This document shows positions 36,506 to 44,690 of a stretch of DNA of 64,000 nucleotides, piece by piece. A program made the translations under genes and the position numbers. How positions within the stretch are numbered: position 1 is the first letter of the stretch; each line of letters starts with the position of its first letter. The stretch is from an uncultured Christensenellaceae bacterium. Its GTDB lineage: Bacteria; Bacillota; Clostridia; Christensenellales; UBA3700. The DNA is taken from NCBI GenBank assembly GCA_944381365.1, contig CALWKW010000001.1, forward strand, positions 467,100 to 531,099, read 5' to 3'. The notes below the pieces were generated by a model, which did no database searches, was not told the origin of the DNA, and was given only the letters and a program-made list of their open reading frames with translations.

Positions 36506-38863
36506 ATTTATATCACTCCTTTGTATTATAATATTTTCCTTTTCATTTTGAATATTTATATCATTTTTTTCTTTGGTTTTTTCATCTTTTTCGTATATAG
36601 GACAACTCGTCATTTTCTCTGAATTCACTTCGCAAGAATTAAATTGACTTTGCTCTTCGCATACGCAAGAAGGATTGTGTTTGAACTTAAAGAAATTGAG
36701 TCTTAAAGCATTTGATACCACCGACACAGACGAAAGACTCATTGCCAATCCTCCTATCATAGGATTCATTATGAGATTTGTAAAAGGATAAAGCACTCCG
36801 CAAGCTATCGGTATTCCTATTATGTTGTAGATAAAAGCCCAAAACAAATTCTGTTTTACATTTCTCATTGTGGCTTTTGAAAGCTCGACAGCTCTTACTA
36901 TTCCCATAGGCTGTCCTCCTACTATTACCACTTGTCCGCTTTCTATTGCTATGTCGCTTCCGCCGCCCATTGCTATGCCCACATGAGCTTTGGCAAGAGC
37001 AGGAGCATCGTTTATGCCGTCTCCTACCATAGCGACTTTTGCCCCTTCGCTTGTCAGTCTGTCCACAACCTGACTTTTTTCTTCGGGCAAAACTTCAGCT
37101 ATGACTTCATCGATACCCGCTTTTTTTGCGATATATCCTGCGGATTTTTTATTGTCGCCGCTAAGCAATATTACTCTCAATTTCATCTTTTTGAGTTCTG
37201 TTATGGCATCTAGTGCGTCATCTTTGAGAGTATCTGCAATAGCTAATACGCCTACGGTTTTTTTGTCGACTGCGACAAAAACAATACTTTTGCCTTCTAA
37301 AGAATATTCTTCTGCTTTCTCCATAAATTCTTTTGAATCTATGTTGTTGTTTTTCAAAAGAAGTTGGTTTCCGCACAATACTTTTTTGCCTTCTATCGTG
37401 GCGATAATACCCTGACCTGATACTATCTCTACATTTTCCGCCTTAAGGCTATTTGCTTCGATGCCGTTTACCACAGCCCTTGCAAGAGGATGTTCGCTTA
37501 CGCTTTCCACTGCTCTTACATAGGCAAGCACATTTTTTTCGTCATTTGGAATATACCAATCGGTAAGCACCGGCTGACCTTTTGTTATCGTTCCCGTTTT
37601 ATCCACGACAATGGTGTCGACATTGCTGAGTTTTTCAAGGCTTTCTGCGTTTTTAAACAAAACACCCGCTTTTGCACCTCGTCCTATACCTGTAATTATC
37701 GCAGTAGGCGTAGCAAGTCCCAAAGCACAAGGACAAGCCACCACAAGCACTCCTACAAAGATTTTGATAGCCATGGCATTGTCTTCGAATATACGCCAAA
37801 TTATGCTTGAGATAATGGCAATAACGATTACGATAGGCACAAAAACTCCCGAAACCTTGTCTGCTATTCTTGCGATAGGAGCTTTTGAATTCTGAGCTTC
37901 TTCCACAAGTCTTATGATATTTGACAGTTTTGTCATCTCACCTACGCTTTCTGCTCTGAAAACTATAATTCCTTTGCCGTTGACTGTGCCGCCAAAGACT
38001 TTGTCGCCTGTCTTTTTATCCACCGGCAGACTTTCGCCCGTCAGCATACTTTCGTTTATATCGCTTTCGCCCTCTGTAATTATGCCGTCACAGCAAAAGC
38101 TTTCGCCTGCTTTGACCAAAACAATATCGCCTTTTTTTACTTCTTTCGCATCTATTTCTACCCAATCTTTTCCCTTGAGTATAGTAGCTTTATCGGGAGT
38201 AAGCATCGTAAGTTTTTTTATCGCATCTCCCGTCTTTTTCAAAGACCTGCCTTCAAGATATTTTCCGAGAGATATTATAGCAATAATTACCGCTACGCTT
38301 TCAAAATACAAATTGTGAACATTGTGATTGTTGCCCATACAAATAGTGACAAAATTGTAAAAACTATATACAAAAGCCGTAGTCGTGCTTACCGCAACAA
38401 GGCTGTCCATATTCGGTCTTAAAGTAAACAAATTTTTGAATCCTCTTATATAAAAACCGAATCCGAGAACCATCACAGGCACACACAAAAGGATTTGTAT
38501 AAGAGAAAAAACTATCGGACTTTCCTGCATGGATATAAAAGAAGGATATTTTACGCCGAGCATTGCCGCCATAGAAAATATCAACAACAAAAACGCTAAT
38601 ACAAGCATTGCCACAAGCTTTGCCTTCCCGTCTTTTTGATTTTCGCTTTTTACAAAAAGTGCTTTATAGCCTGCTTTATTGACAGCATCCATAATGTCTT
38701 TTGGCGACACCTTTGTTTCGTCATATTCTGTTATGGCAATGCCGCTTGCAAAATTGACATTGCAAGCCGACACTCCGTCTAGCTTTTGTATAGCTTTTCT
38801 GCAAGTCTCAGCACATACCACGCAAGTCATACCGCTTATAGAAAATTTTAACTTTTTTGACAT
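36308..38863 (-). CDS. copA: Copper-exporting P1B-type ATPase with C-terminal CopZ domain
   Basis: 851 residues. An N-terminal heavy-metal-associated domain carries GMTCVVCAETC near residues 10-20. The P-type core follows: CPCALGLATPTA (CPC transmembrane metal site), the phosphorylation loop DKTGTITKG, the SEHPLARAV nucleotide motif and MVGDGINDAPALA. It should pump Cu(I) out of the cell. Unusually, the core is followed by a Cys-containing, charged linker of about 65 residues and a second complete HMA domain (GMMCSHCENR). That domain has its own ATG and ribosome binding site at 36505. A dyad operator lies at the transcription start. Confidence 0.93.
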   Translation of the reverse strand: MSKKLKFSISGMTCVVCAETCRKAIQKLDGVSACNVNFASGIAITEYDETKVSPKDIMDAVNKAGYKALFVKSENQKDGKAKLVAMLVLAFLLLIFSMAAMLGVKYPSFISMQESPIVFSLIQILLCVPVMVLGFGFYIRGFKNLFTLRPNMDSLVAVSTTTAFVYSFYNFVTICMGNNHNVHNLYFESVAVIIAIISLGKYLEGRSLKKTGDAIKKLTMLTPDKATILKGKDWVEIDAKEVKKGDIVLVKAGESFCCDGIITEGESDINESMLTGESLPVDKKTGDKVFGGTVNGKGIIVFRAESVGEMTKLSNIIRLVEEAQNSKAPIARIADKVSGVFVPIVIVIAIISSIIWRIFEDNAMAIKIFVGVLVVACPCALGLATPTAIITGIGRGAKAGVLFKNAESLEKLSNVDTIVVDKTGTITKGQPVLTDWYIPNDEKNVLAYVRAVESVSEHPLARAVVNGIEANSLKAENVEIVSGQGIIATIEGKKVLCGNQLLLKNNNIDSKEFMEKAEEYSLEGKSIVFVAVDKKTVGVLAIADTLKDDALDAITELKKMKLRVILLSGDNKKSAGYIAKKAGIDEVIAEVLPEEKSQVVDRLTSEGAKVAMVGDGINDAPALAKAHVGIAMGGGSDIAIESGQVVIVGGQPMGIVRAVELSKATMRNVKQNLFWAFIYNIIGIPIACGVLYPFTNLIMNPMIGGLAMSLSSVSVVSNALRLNFFKFKHNPSCVCEEQSQFNSCEVNSEKMTSCPIYEKDEKTKEKNDINIQNEKENIIIQRSDINMKIKVEGMMCSHCENRINKVLSQLDGVKSVKADHLAKCVDISFDESKISLEKIKQAIKDEGYEAE

Positions 38864-38877
38864 AACGACTCCTTAAT

Positions 38878-38933
38878 CCCTACTAAATTACTAGGGTATG
38901 AGTATATTACAACAAAAAGCATGGCTATGTCAA
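38878..38933 (-). promoter_or_regulatory. copA promoter with dyad operator
   Basis: TTGACA (38928-38933), an 18-base spacer and TAATAT (38904-38909). A near-palindrome, CCCTACTAAATTACTAGGG (38878-38896), covers the expected start point. A CsoR-like or other copper repressor would fit, but no such gene is in the window. Confidence 0.55.
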
Positions 38934-39004
38934 TAATTTTTGATAAAAATCACGACATTTTTTTGTATATTCTGATGATTGACCTTTTAAGAAAAAATAT
39001 AATT

Positions 39005-39574
39005 CTATGAATTGCAAGTATCAATTTGAGATTGCACTTCGATATCGCCGATATTTGCTTCTGAATTTTTAGTCTCTCTTACTGCTCTTTTTTCTTCTAG
39101 TCTTTTGTGTATTTCTGCCATTCTTTTTCCGCTAAGACGATAAAACAATATCGGCACAATAGATGCCAAATTAAGTGAAGCGGGAATAATCGTATAAATT
39201 GCAAACATACCCAATTTTGTAAAATCAGACTGAATAGGTTGATGTTGATTAAAAAAAGGTAATGCCTGCGAAAAGCCAAAGAATACCAGCAAAAACATAA
39301 GCACGAAATCTTTAAGCCCCGCAAGAATTTTTGCTATCAAAAACATAGTGCCTACCTGAACGGCAGGAATGCCTACACAAACCGTGTAGAAAAATATCAT
39401 ATATCCTTGTACAAGACCGCTTATTGCACTAGAATCAAATTGTGCGACAGAAAAAAATACATAATCTTTGTTTTTCAATACTTTTGGATTGCTATTGCCG
39501 AAATTATCAGAATTCAAAGATTGATGCTGATTGATATCTTGACCATTTTCTATTGGCACAATTTGACTATCCAC
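39005..39574 (-). pseudogene. GPH transporter copy with 963-bp internal in-frame deletion
   Basis: 189 codons. Residues up to IAKILAGL align with the first transmembrane helices of the intact transporter at 40677-42416, and residues from KDFVLMFLLVFFGFSQ onward align with its last helices; the 321 residues between are missing. The deletion matches recombination between two GGTCTTAA words present in the intact copy. The cation-site segment NDPVMG and most helices are gone, so transport is very unlikely. It keeps its own TTGACT-16-TATAAT promoter, a GAGGGTGA site and a GTG start, so a small membrane protein may still be made. Confidence 0.8.
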
Positions 39575-39602
39575 TTTATCACCCTCTTATTTTTGTAGTA
39601 TT

Positions 39603-39630
39603 ATTATAACCCAACCAAATTTATAGTCAA
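39603..39630 (-). promoter_or_regulatory. Promoter of the deleted transporter copy
   Basis: TTGACT (39625-39630), a 16-base spacer and TATAAT (39603-39608), followed by GAGGGTGA and the GTG start at 39574. Confidence 0.6.
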
Positions 39631-39692
39631 TATACCTACAAAACAAACTATATTTTTTAAAGAAAATTTTACGGAAAAGCTTTATTTAGGCT

Positions 39693-39725
39693 TAAAAAAA
39701 GACACCCCGTTTTGTCAGGGTGCCT
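39693..39725 (-). terminator. Terminator of the transporter-lipoprotein unit
   Basis: GACACCC (39701-39707) pairs with GGGTGCC (39718-39724) with one wobble, flanked by an A run and a T run. Confidence 0.75.
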
Positions 39726-39754
39726 TTTTGATATTTAATTTTGATATTTAAATC

Positions 39755-40675
39755 TTATTTATAATTGAATTCTACTACCATCTCTTCAAACGCAACCACA
39801 TCGGCTTTAAGTACAAGTGACTTGTCTACTTGGTTGTTCTGAGTATAGTATGCGAGTATTTTTTCGTTGTATATTTCCAATGAATCAATTGTCTTGCTTC
39901 CCTTTGTATAAAGAACTGTAAGACGGTTGTTGTCCATGCCGTATACATTATCCCAATTATAGCTTATATCTTCGCCGTAGCCGCTCCAATAATTCTTTTC
40001 GCTAGCATTGTTGGCTTCGATGTTGATGACATTGCCCTCAGCATCATATACAGCTCTTGACTCTATTCTCATAAAGCGATTTGAAAGCTTAAAGCTGTCA
40101 TTGAGATAAATTCTGAAATTATCGCTCGCACTCAAAGGATTAGCATTGAGATATTCTTCATTGGTATTGAGAAGCATATACTCGATAGGATTGAATCCTT
40201 CATTGAGTTCGCCTGTTGCATTGCCGTTTTCGACTTTATACTCGAGAGTCTTTTCCTGAGTAAACTTTTCTCTGTATTTTTTGCTGGTAATATTCTTGAC
40301 ATAATTGTCCCTGTCAGTATCTTTGAATACAATAGTTTTGATTGTATAATTCTGACTGTCTATATAATTTACATCGAAAGCCATGAATTTTACCATCTGC
40401 TTATTGTCGTCAGGCCAACCTGCAACTTCCTTGCTTCCTCTAGTTATCTCTTTTTCATAATATGTATAGGCATATACAAAACTAGAAGACCAAGCTCTGC
40501 CAAAAGCCTTATCCATAAGTTCTGTTAGCTTTTGAGAATTTTCTTTTACGGAAGCAATGCTTTCTTCATAATATTCCTTTTCCTTTTCGGCATCGCTCTT
40601 GCAACCTACAAAAAGCATTGCCAAAAGTGTGGTCATCAAAAGCAGGGATACTATCAATACAAGTTTTTTCTTCAT
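39755..40675 (-). CDS. Lipoprotein of unknown function linked to the GPH transporter
   Basis: 306 residues. The signal peptide ends in lipobox LFVGC, followed by a charged helical region (KSDAEKEKEYYEESIASVKE) and then a mixed beta-rich body with no domain I recognise. Its ATG lies two bases after the transporter stop behind AAGGAGG, so it is tightly coupled to the transporter. A role in capturing or recognising the transported glycoside at the cell surface is plausible but is inference only. Confidence 0.75.
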   Translation of the reverse strand: MKKKLVLIVSLLLMTTLLAMLFVGCKSDAEKEKEYYEESIASVKENSQKLTELMDKAFGRAWSSSFVYAYTYYEKEITRGSKEVAGWPDDNKQMVKFMAFDVNYIDSQNYTIKTIVFKDTDRDNYVKNITSKKYREKFTQEKTLEYKVENGNATGELNEGFNPIEYMLLNTNEEYLNANPLSASDNFRIYLNDSFKLSNRFMRIESRAVYDAEGNVINIEANNASEKNYWSGYGEDISYNWDNVYGMDNNRLTVLYTKGSKTIDSLEIYNEKILAYYTQNNQVDKSLVLKADVVAFEEMVVEFNYK

Positions 40676-40676
40676 A

Positions 40677-42416
40677 TTATATATCCTCCTTTTCGCTTTC
40701 TTTTGCTTCTTTGACAGCTTTGGATTTTGCAGAAGTCTTTCTGGGCTTTGCAGGTTTTTTCACTTCGGGAGCAACTTCCAAAACCACTTCTTCGTTCTTA
40801 GCTTGCTCAACTGCTTCGCTTGCAGCTTCTTTTTCTGCTATGCTGTCAATATGCTCTTGAATTTCACTCTCGAGTTCTTTTTCTGCTACAAGAGAATAAA
40901 TACCCTTTTCGCCTTCTGTTGTAGCGATACTCTCCAATCTTCTTGCATCTTCGAGACGCTTTGCAGCAAGTCTGTTCTGAATTTCTGCCATCTTCTTTCC
41001 GCTCAATTTGTAGAAAAGAATAGGTATTATCGACACAAGGTTGAGTACCGCAGGAATAATTGTGTATATTGCAAACAAACCGAACTTCGTAAAGTCAGAC
41101 TGAACAGGTTTGTGATCGCTGAGGAAAGGGAGAATTTGTGAGAATCCGAAGAATACCAAGAGATAGCTCAAGCAGTAATCTTTAAGACCTGACGAAACCT
41201 TAGAACGCAAGCTCATAAGAGAGAAAGTGATACCTTCGCATCTGTCGCCTGTCTTGTCTTCCCAATAGTCGAGAGTGTCTGTAGCCATAAGGTGAGGAAT
41301 GACATTAAGCACGCCGACAGGAATCATAGCTACAAACATGAGAATAGCCACGAGCCACCACCATGTACCGCCTATGAGGTAAATAAAGAAGATAAGTGCC
41401 AAAGCCGCAGAATGCCAGAATGTAGCAAATATAAACAGCTTTTTGCTATCCATCAATTTTCTGAGTTTAGGAGCCAGCAACATACCTATCATGGAAGCGG
41501 CAGCACTGGGCAACGAGAATATAATCTGCAATGAACCGTTGCTGTAAATATAAGTAACGACATAAATAATCATGGCAGATACAAAGTTTCTGAAGAAAGT
41601 CAGAAGGTTTGAACATATCAAAAGCAAGAATTGTTTGTTTTTGAACAGGTACTTAAAGCCTTCTATTACGCTCGGAGTCTTTTCTGTCGGCTCTAGTCTT
41701 TCCTTGATAAGCTTTGCACCAATCATCATGAATATAGGTCCCAAGATACCGATAATCAAAGCCATGAGCATGTATGAATTTGTATAATCGTCTCTTGTGA
41801 TAAGCAAGAACAATGTCAACAATACCAAAGCAGCCTGCTCACCTATACTACCGAGAATACGGCTTATGGAAATGATTTTTGCTCTTTCGTCAGTGTTCGG
41901 AGAAGCAACTGCGGGGATACCGTTGAGAGGGATACCAACCATAGTGCTGAACACATCAAACAAAAGATATGTAATCCACATGAACGCAACCTTTGCCGTA
42001 GTAGAACCCATAGCATTGTATAGTCCTGGCATAAACATCATTATTACGACTATACCCCAAGGAATGGAGCCTATCAACATATAAGGACGCATTTTACCCC
42101 ACTTGGTTCTTGTCTTGTCGACAATAACACCCATTACGGGGTCGTTAAGACCATCGAAGATCTTAGAGAACAAAAACATTATACCTACTTGCGTAGCAGG
42201 AATACCTACACATGCTGTATAGAAAAACAGCAAATAACCTTGTACCAAACCTGTAATGGCACTAGAAGCAAACTGTGCCAAAGAGAAAAATATGTAATCT
42301 CTGGGTTTCAGGTATTTTTTGTTGGCAAGTTCCTCATTGGACATGCCGTTTGAGGGCTCTTCCTGAATAGGCAAAACTTCTTCAGTCGAGCCGATTTGTT
42401 GAACATTCTCTTCCAC
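40677..42416 (-). CDS. GPH-family (MelB-like) sugar:cation symporter with charged tail
   Basis: 579 residues, GTG start behind AGGGGAGG. Twelve hydrophobic segments span residues 38 to about 460. The GPH signature, FDGLNDPVMGVIVDKT (near residues 87-102) followed by WGKMRPY, holds the cation-site acidic residues. The family imports glycosides, pentosides and hexuronides with Na+ or H+. The position inside a uronate cluster suggests a glucuronide or oligosaccharide. The C-terminal 110 residues are a hydrophilic, Glu- then Lys/Ala/Pro-rich tail ending KPRKTSAKSKAVKEAKE, which is not normal for the family. Confidence 0.88.
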   Translation of the reverse strand: MEENVQQIGSTEEVLPIQEEPSNGMSNEELANKKYLKPRDYIFFSLAQFASSAITGLVQGYLLFFYTACVGIPATQVGIMFLFSKIFDGLNDPVMGVIVDKTRTKWGKMRPYMLIGSIPWGIVVIMMFMPGLYNAMGSTTAKVAFMWITYLLFDVFSTMVGIPLNGIPAVASPNTDERAKIISISRILGSIGEQAALVLLTLFLLITRDDYTNSYMLMALIIGILGPIFMMIGAKLIKERLEPTEKTPSVIEGFKYLFKNKQFLLLICSNLLTFFRNFVSAMIIYVVTYIYSNGSLQIIFSLPSAAASMIGMLLAPKLRKLMDSKKLFIFATFWHSAALALIFFIYLIGGTWWWLVAILMFVAMIPVGVLNVIPHLMATDTLDYWEDKTGDRCEGITFSLMSLRSKVSSGLKDYCLSYLLVFFGFSQILPFLSDHKPVQSDFTKFGLFAIYTIIPAVLNLVSIIPILFYKLSGKKMAEIQNRLAAKRLEDARRLESIATTEGEKGIYSLVAEKELESEIQEHIDSIAEKEAASEAVEQAKNEEVVLEVAPEVKKPAKPRKTSAKSKAVKEAKESEKEDI

Positions 42417-42432
42417 TCAAAACCTCCCCTCG

Positions 42433-42447
42433 CAATTAAAAATTGCA
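42433..42447 (-). other. Small stem-loop before the transporter ribosome binding site
   Basis: GCAATT and AATTGC with a three-base loop, immediately before AGGGGAGG. It is a candidate translation-control hairpin. Confidence 0.3.
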
Positions 42448-42512
42448 TATTTTTTATTAACTTATATGAAAACCTATAATTATTTCTCTTATGTTAATAT
42501 ATTATAAGCTTG

Positions 42513-42545
42513 TATATTATATCAAAATATTTATATTATATCAAA
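42513..42545 (-). promoter_or_regulatory. Transporter promoter built from a tandem 14-bp repeat
   Basis: TATATTATATCAAA occurs twice, starting at 42513 and 42532. On the minus strand the first copy supplies TTGATA as -35 (42539-42544) and the second TATAAT as -10 (42516-42521), exactly 17 bases apart. The rest of the 42417-42648 gap is AT-rich with nothing else recognised. Confidence 0.5.
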
Positions 42546-42648
42546 CAATAGAATATCGTTTTTTGTAAAATATAATAATATTTATTTATAACACACGCAA
42601 AATATATAGCTTTTATATTGAATTGTATTAATTTATGCGTTGCATAAA

Positions 42649-44583
42649 TTAATTTTTTGACAAAGTCTTTCTGAAGAAATCGCCCTCGGGATAACTGAGT
42701 ACAAATGCACCTGTACTGCTCCAAGCCTGCAAAAGCGAGCCATCGGGATGAACAGGACTGAAAAATTCGATAGGAGTATAGTTTCCTTTTTGAATATTGT
42801 ACTCAAACCATCTTGTCAAAGGATACATATAGTCCATGCCGTGCATAAGTTTTGCATAAGCATAAACGCATGAAAGATAAGGCCAATCTCCGCCGTTGTG
42901 ATAATAATAAGGCAAAGAAGATTTTTGTACGATATCTCTTGTATTCTTATAGAAAGGATATACGCTGAGCGTGCCGAAATCGCCTGCTCCCTGCTCTTTG
43001 TTGTTTTTGCTTTCCAAAAGCCTTTCCATATTTTCAAGCACTCTTTTTGCTCTGTTGTCGTCTGCTATGCCAAACAAGATGGTGACAATCGTATCGATAG
43101 AAAGATTGTCTTCCACAAAGTTTTCGCTCTTATAGTTGACATACCAGCCCTTTTCTTCGTCCCAAAGCAAATCGTTTATGGACTTAACTACCTTGTCATA
43201 TTTCTCTTTGTATTCCAAAGCCTTTTGCTGATTGCCAAGACAAACATTGTATATCTCGCTCATTGCAAACAAAGCTCTCGCATACAAAGCTTCGTCATAA
43301 GTGACATAAGTAGATCTGAACACATTGTCGCACCAGTCTCTTCTGTTGTAATCTCCGCCTTTTACGAGCAAACCTGTCGAATCGGTCTCTTTCATAAGTC
43401 TTTGAAGCACGAGATTTGCACTATCGATTACCTTGCCTGCTTTCACCTTTTCTTTGAGAATAGAATAGTCGTTTGTATGAACAAGATAATCATAAAGCAT
43501 CAATACGAAGAATGAAGGAGAATCATAGTGATCGCCCCAATAATTCTTGAAGTTGAACTTTACGGCAGAAGGACACTGACCTTTTTTGCTGATGCCGTTT
43601 GCAAGTGTAAGAATTTCGTTTCTTACAAGTTCAGGCTTTACGGGCAAGACGCTGAGTACCGTCCAATATGCGTCTCTATAATATGTACGAGCGGGGAATT
43701 GATATACAATGCCTGCCAAAAAGCCTTTGAATTTTCCCAAATCCTTATAGTTTGACAAGGAAGTATTGAGCAAAGACTTGTAATAAGCATTGAGAAACTT
43801 GTCATCAATCTTGTGAGGACAAACAAGCTCGCTTGCATACTTATCGCAATCTTTCAAAGCATTGTCAAAATCTTTAAGACAAGCCTGAACATCGCAGAAA
43901 GTAAAATCGCTTCTTGTACCTGCACTCATTACATATCTGAATTTTTTGGTCTGCCCTTTTTCTATCTGACCGCCATAGCTGAACTGATTGTAAAATCCTC
44001 TTTCGCTTTCCAATCCTGTAAGCTCGCAGTTTGCAGCTACATCGATATAGAAATCGCCCATTACATCGCCACGCATATAACTAAAATCAGAAGAAGCCAC
44101 GACAGACTTCTTATTCTTTTTTATCAATCCGCCGATGATTTTTGCGATATTGCCTGCCGAAAGACGATTTGCAAGAAGCTGCTGAACATAAGAAGCAAAA
44201 TCTACACCGAAGTTTGTGACATTGTCAAAATACAAATCCTCTTTTGCCGTAATTGCATTTTCCACATAAATACAGTTGTGAGTAGTATCGAGGAATTGAG
44301 TGATGACAAAATCTGCATTCTTTTCGCTAAAGGTGGTAATTTGCTTTTTGCCGAGCATTGTCACCGTCTTATCGCACATATATTCCAAAGGCTGATGATT
44401 TATAGAAAAAAGAGGATAAAAAGCGGTGAATACAGAAAACTTATTCATTACCGCATACTTGGAAATGCCGCCTCTTCCGTCAAATTGAGCCGTAATAAGA
44501 TTGTTGGCTACATCAAAACATACTTTTTTATGAAATTTTTCACTGGTGATGATTTCACCGTTTGCACCATATTTTACTGACAT
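42649..44583 (-). CDS. Six-hairpin (alpha/alpha)6 glycoside hydrolase, family not assigned
   Basis: 644 residues from the ATG at 44583 (AAAGGGAAAG upstream); a 16-codon extension would run back into the stem-loop and is rejected. The N-terminal third is a beta-sandwich and the rest is an (alpha/alpha)6 barrel: YRDAYWTVLSVLPV, NYWGDHYDSPSFFVLMLYDY, GDYNRRDWCDNV, VTYDEALYARALFAMSEIYN and LPYYYHNGGDWPYLSC. Several acidic residues (Asp in GDYNRRDW, Glu in TYDEALYA) are catalytic candidates. The fold is shared by several exo-glycosidase families, so the linkage cleaved cannot be named. There is no signal peptide; it would be cytoplasmic and act after uptake. Confidence 0.7.
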   Translation of the reverse strand: MSVKYGANGEIITSEKFHKKVCFDVANNLITAQFDGRGGISKYAVMNKFSVFTAFYPLFSINHQPLEYMCDKTVTMLGKKQITTFSEKNADFVITQFLDTTHNCIYVENAITAKEDLYFDNVTNFGVDFASYVQQLLANRLSAGNIAKIIGGLIKKNKKSVVASSDFSYMRGDVMGDFYIDVAANCELTGLESERGFYNQFSYGGQIEKGQTKKFRYVMSAGTRSDFTFCDVQACLKDFDNALKDCDKYASELVCPHKIDDKFLNAYYKSLLNTSLSNYKDLGKFKGFLAGIVYQFPARTYYRDAYWTVLSVLPVKPELVRNEILTLANGISKKGQCPSAVKFNFKNYWGDHYDSPSFFVLMLYDYLVHTNDYSILKEKVKAGKVIDSANLVLQRLMKETDSTGLLVKGGDYNRRDWCDNVFRSTYVTYDEALYARALFAMSEIYNVCLGNQQKALEYKEKYDKVVKSINDLLWDEEKGWYVNYKSENFVEDNLSIDTIVTILFGIADDNRAKRVLENMERLLESKNNKEQGAGDFGTLSVYPFYKNTRDIVQKSSLPYYYHNGGDWPYLSCVYAYAKLMHGMDYMYPLTRWFEYNIQKGNYTPIEFFSPVHPDGSLLQAWSSTGAFVLSYPEGDFFRKTLSKN

Positions 44584-44601
44584 AATTTTTCTTTCCCTTT
44601 T

Positions 44602-44637
44602 CCGTGTATATGTGCAAGAAGTCGCACACATACACGG
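44602..44637 (-). other. 14-bp stem-loop in the oxidoreductase-glycosidase gap
   Basis: CCGTGTATATGTGC (44602-44615) pairs with GCACACATACACGG (44624-44637) with one wobble and an eight-base loop. On the coding strand it is followed by AAAAGGG, not by a T run. It is therefore not a classical terminator. Confidence 0.6.
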
Positions 44638-44690
44638 GCATTATTATTGATTTTTCACCTTGTTTATCAAACTCAAAATATAAACTTTGA

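Noticed and set aside
38878..38896. The copA dyad as a CopY cop box
   Set aside because: The cop box TACAnnTGTA is not present; only a CCCTA/TAGGG dyad is seen.
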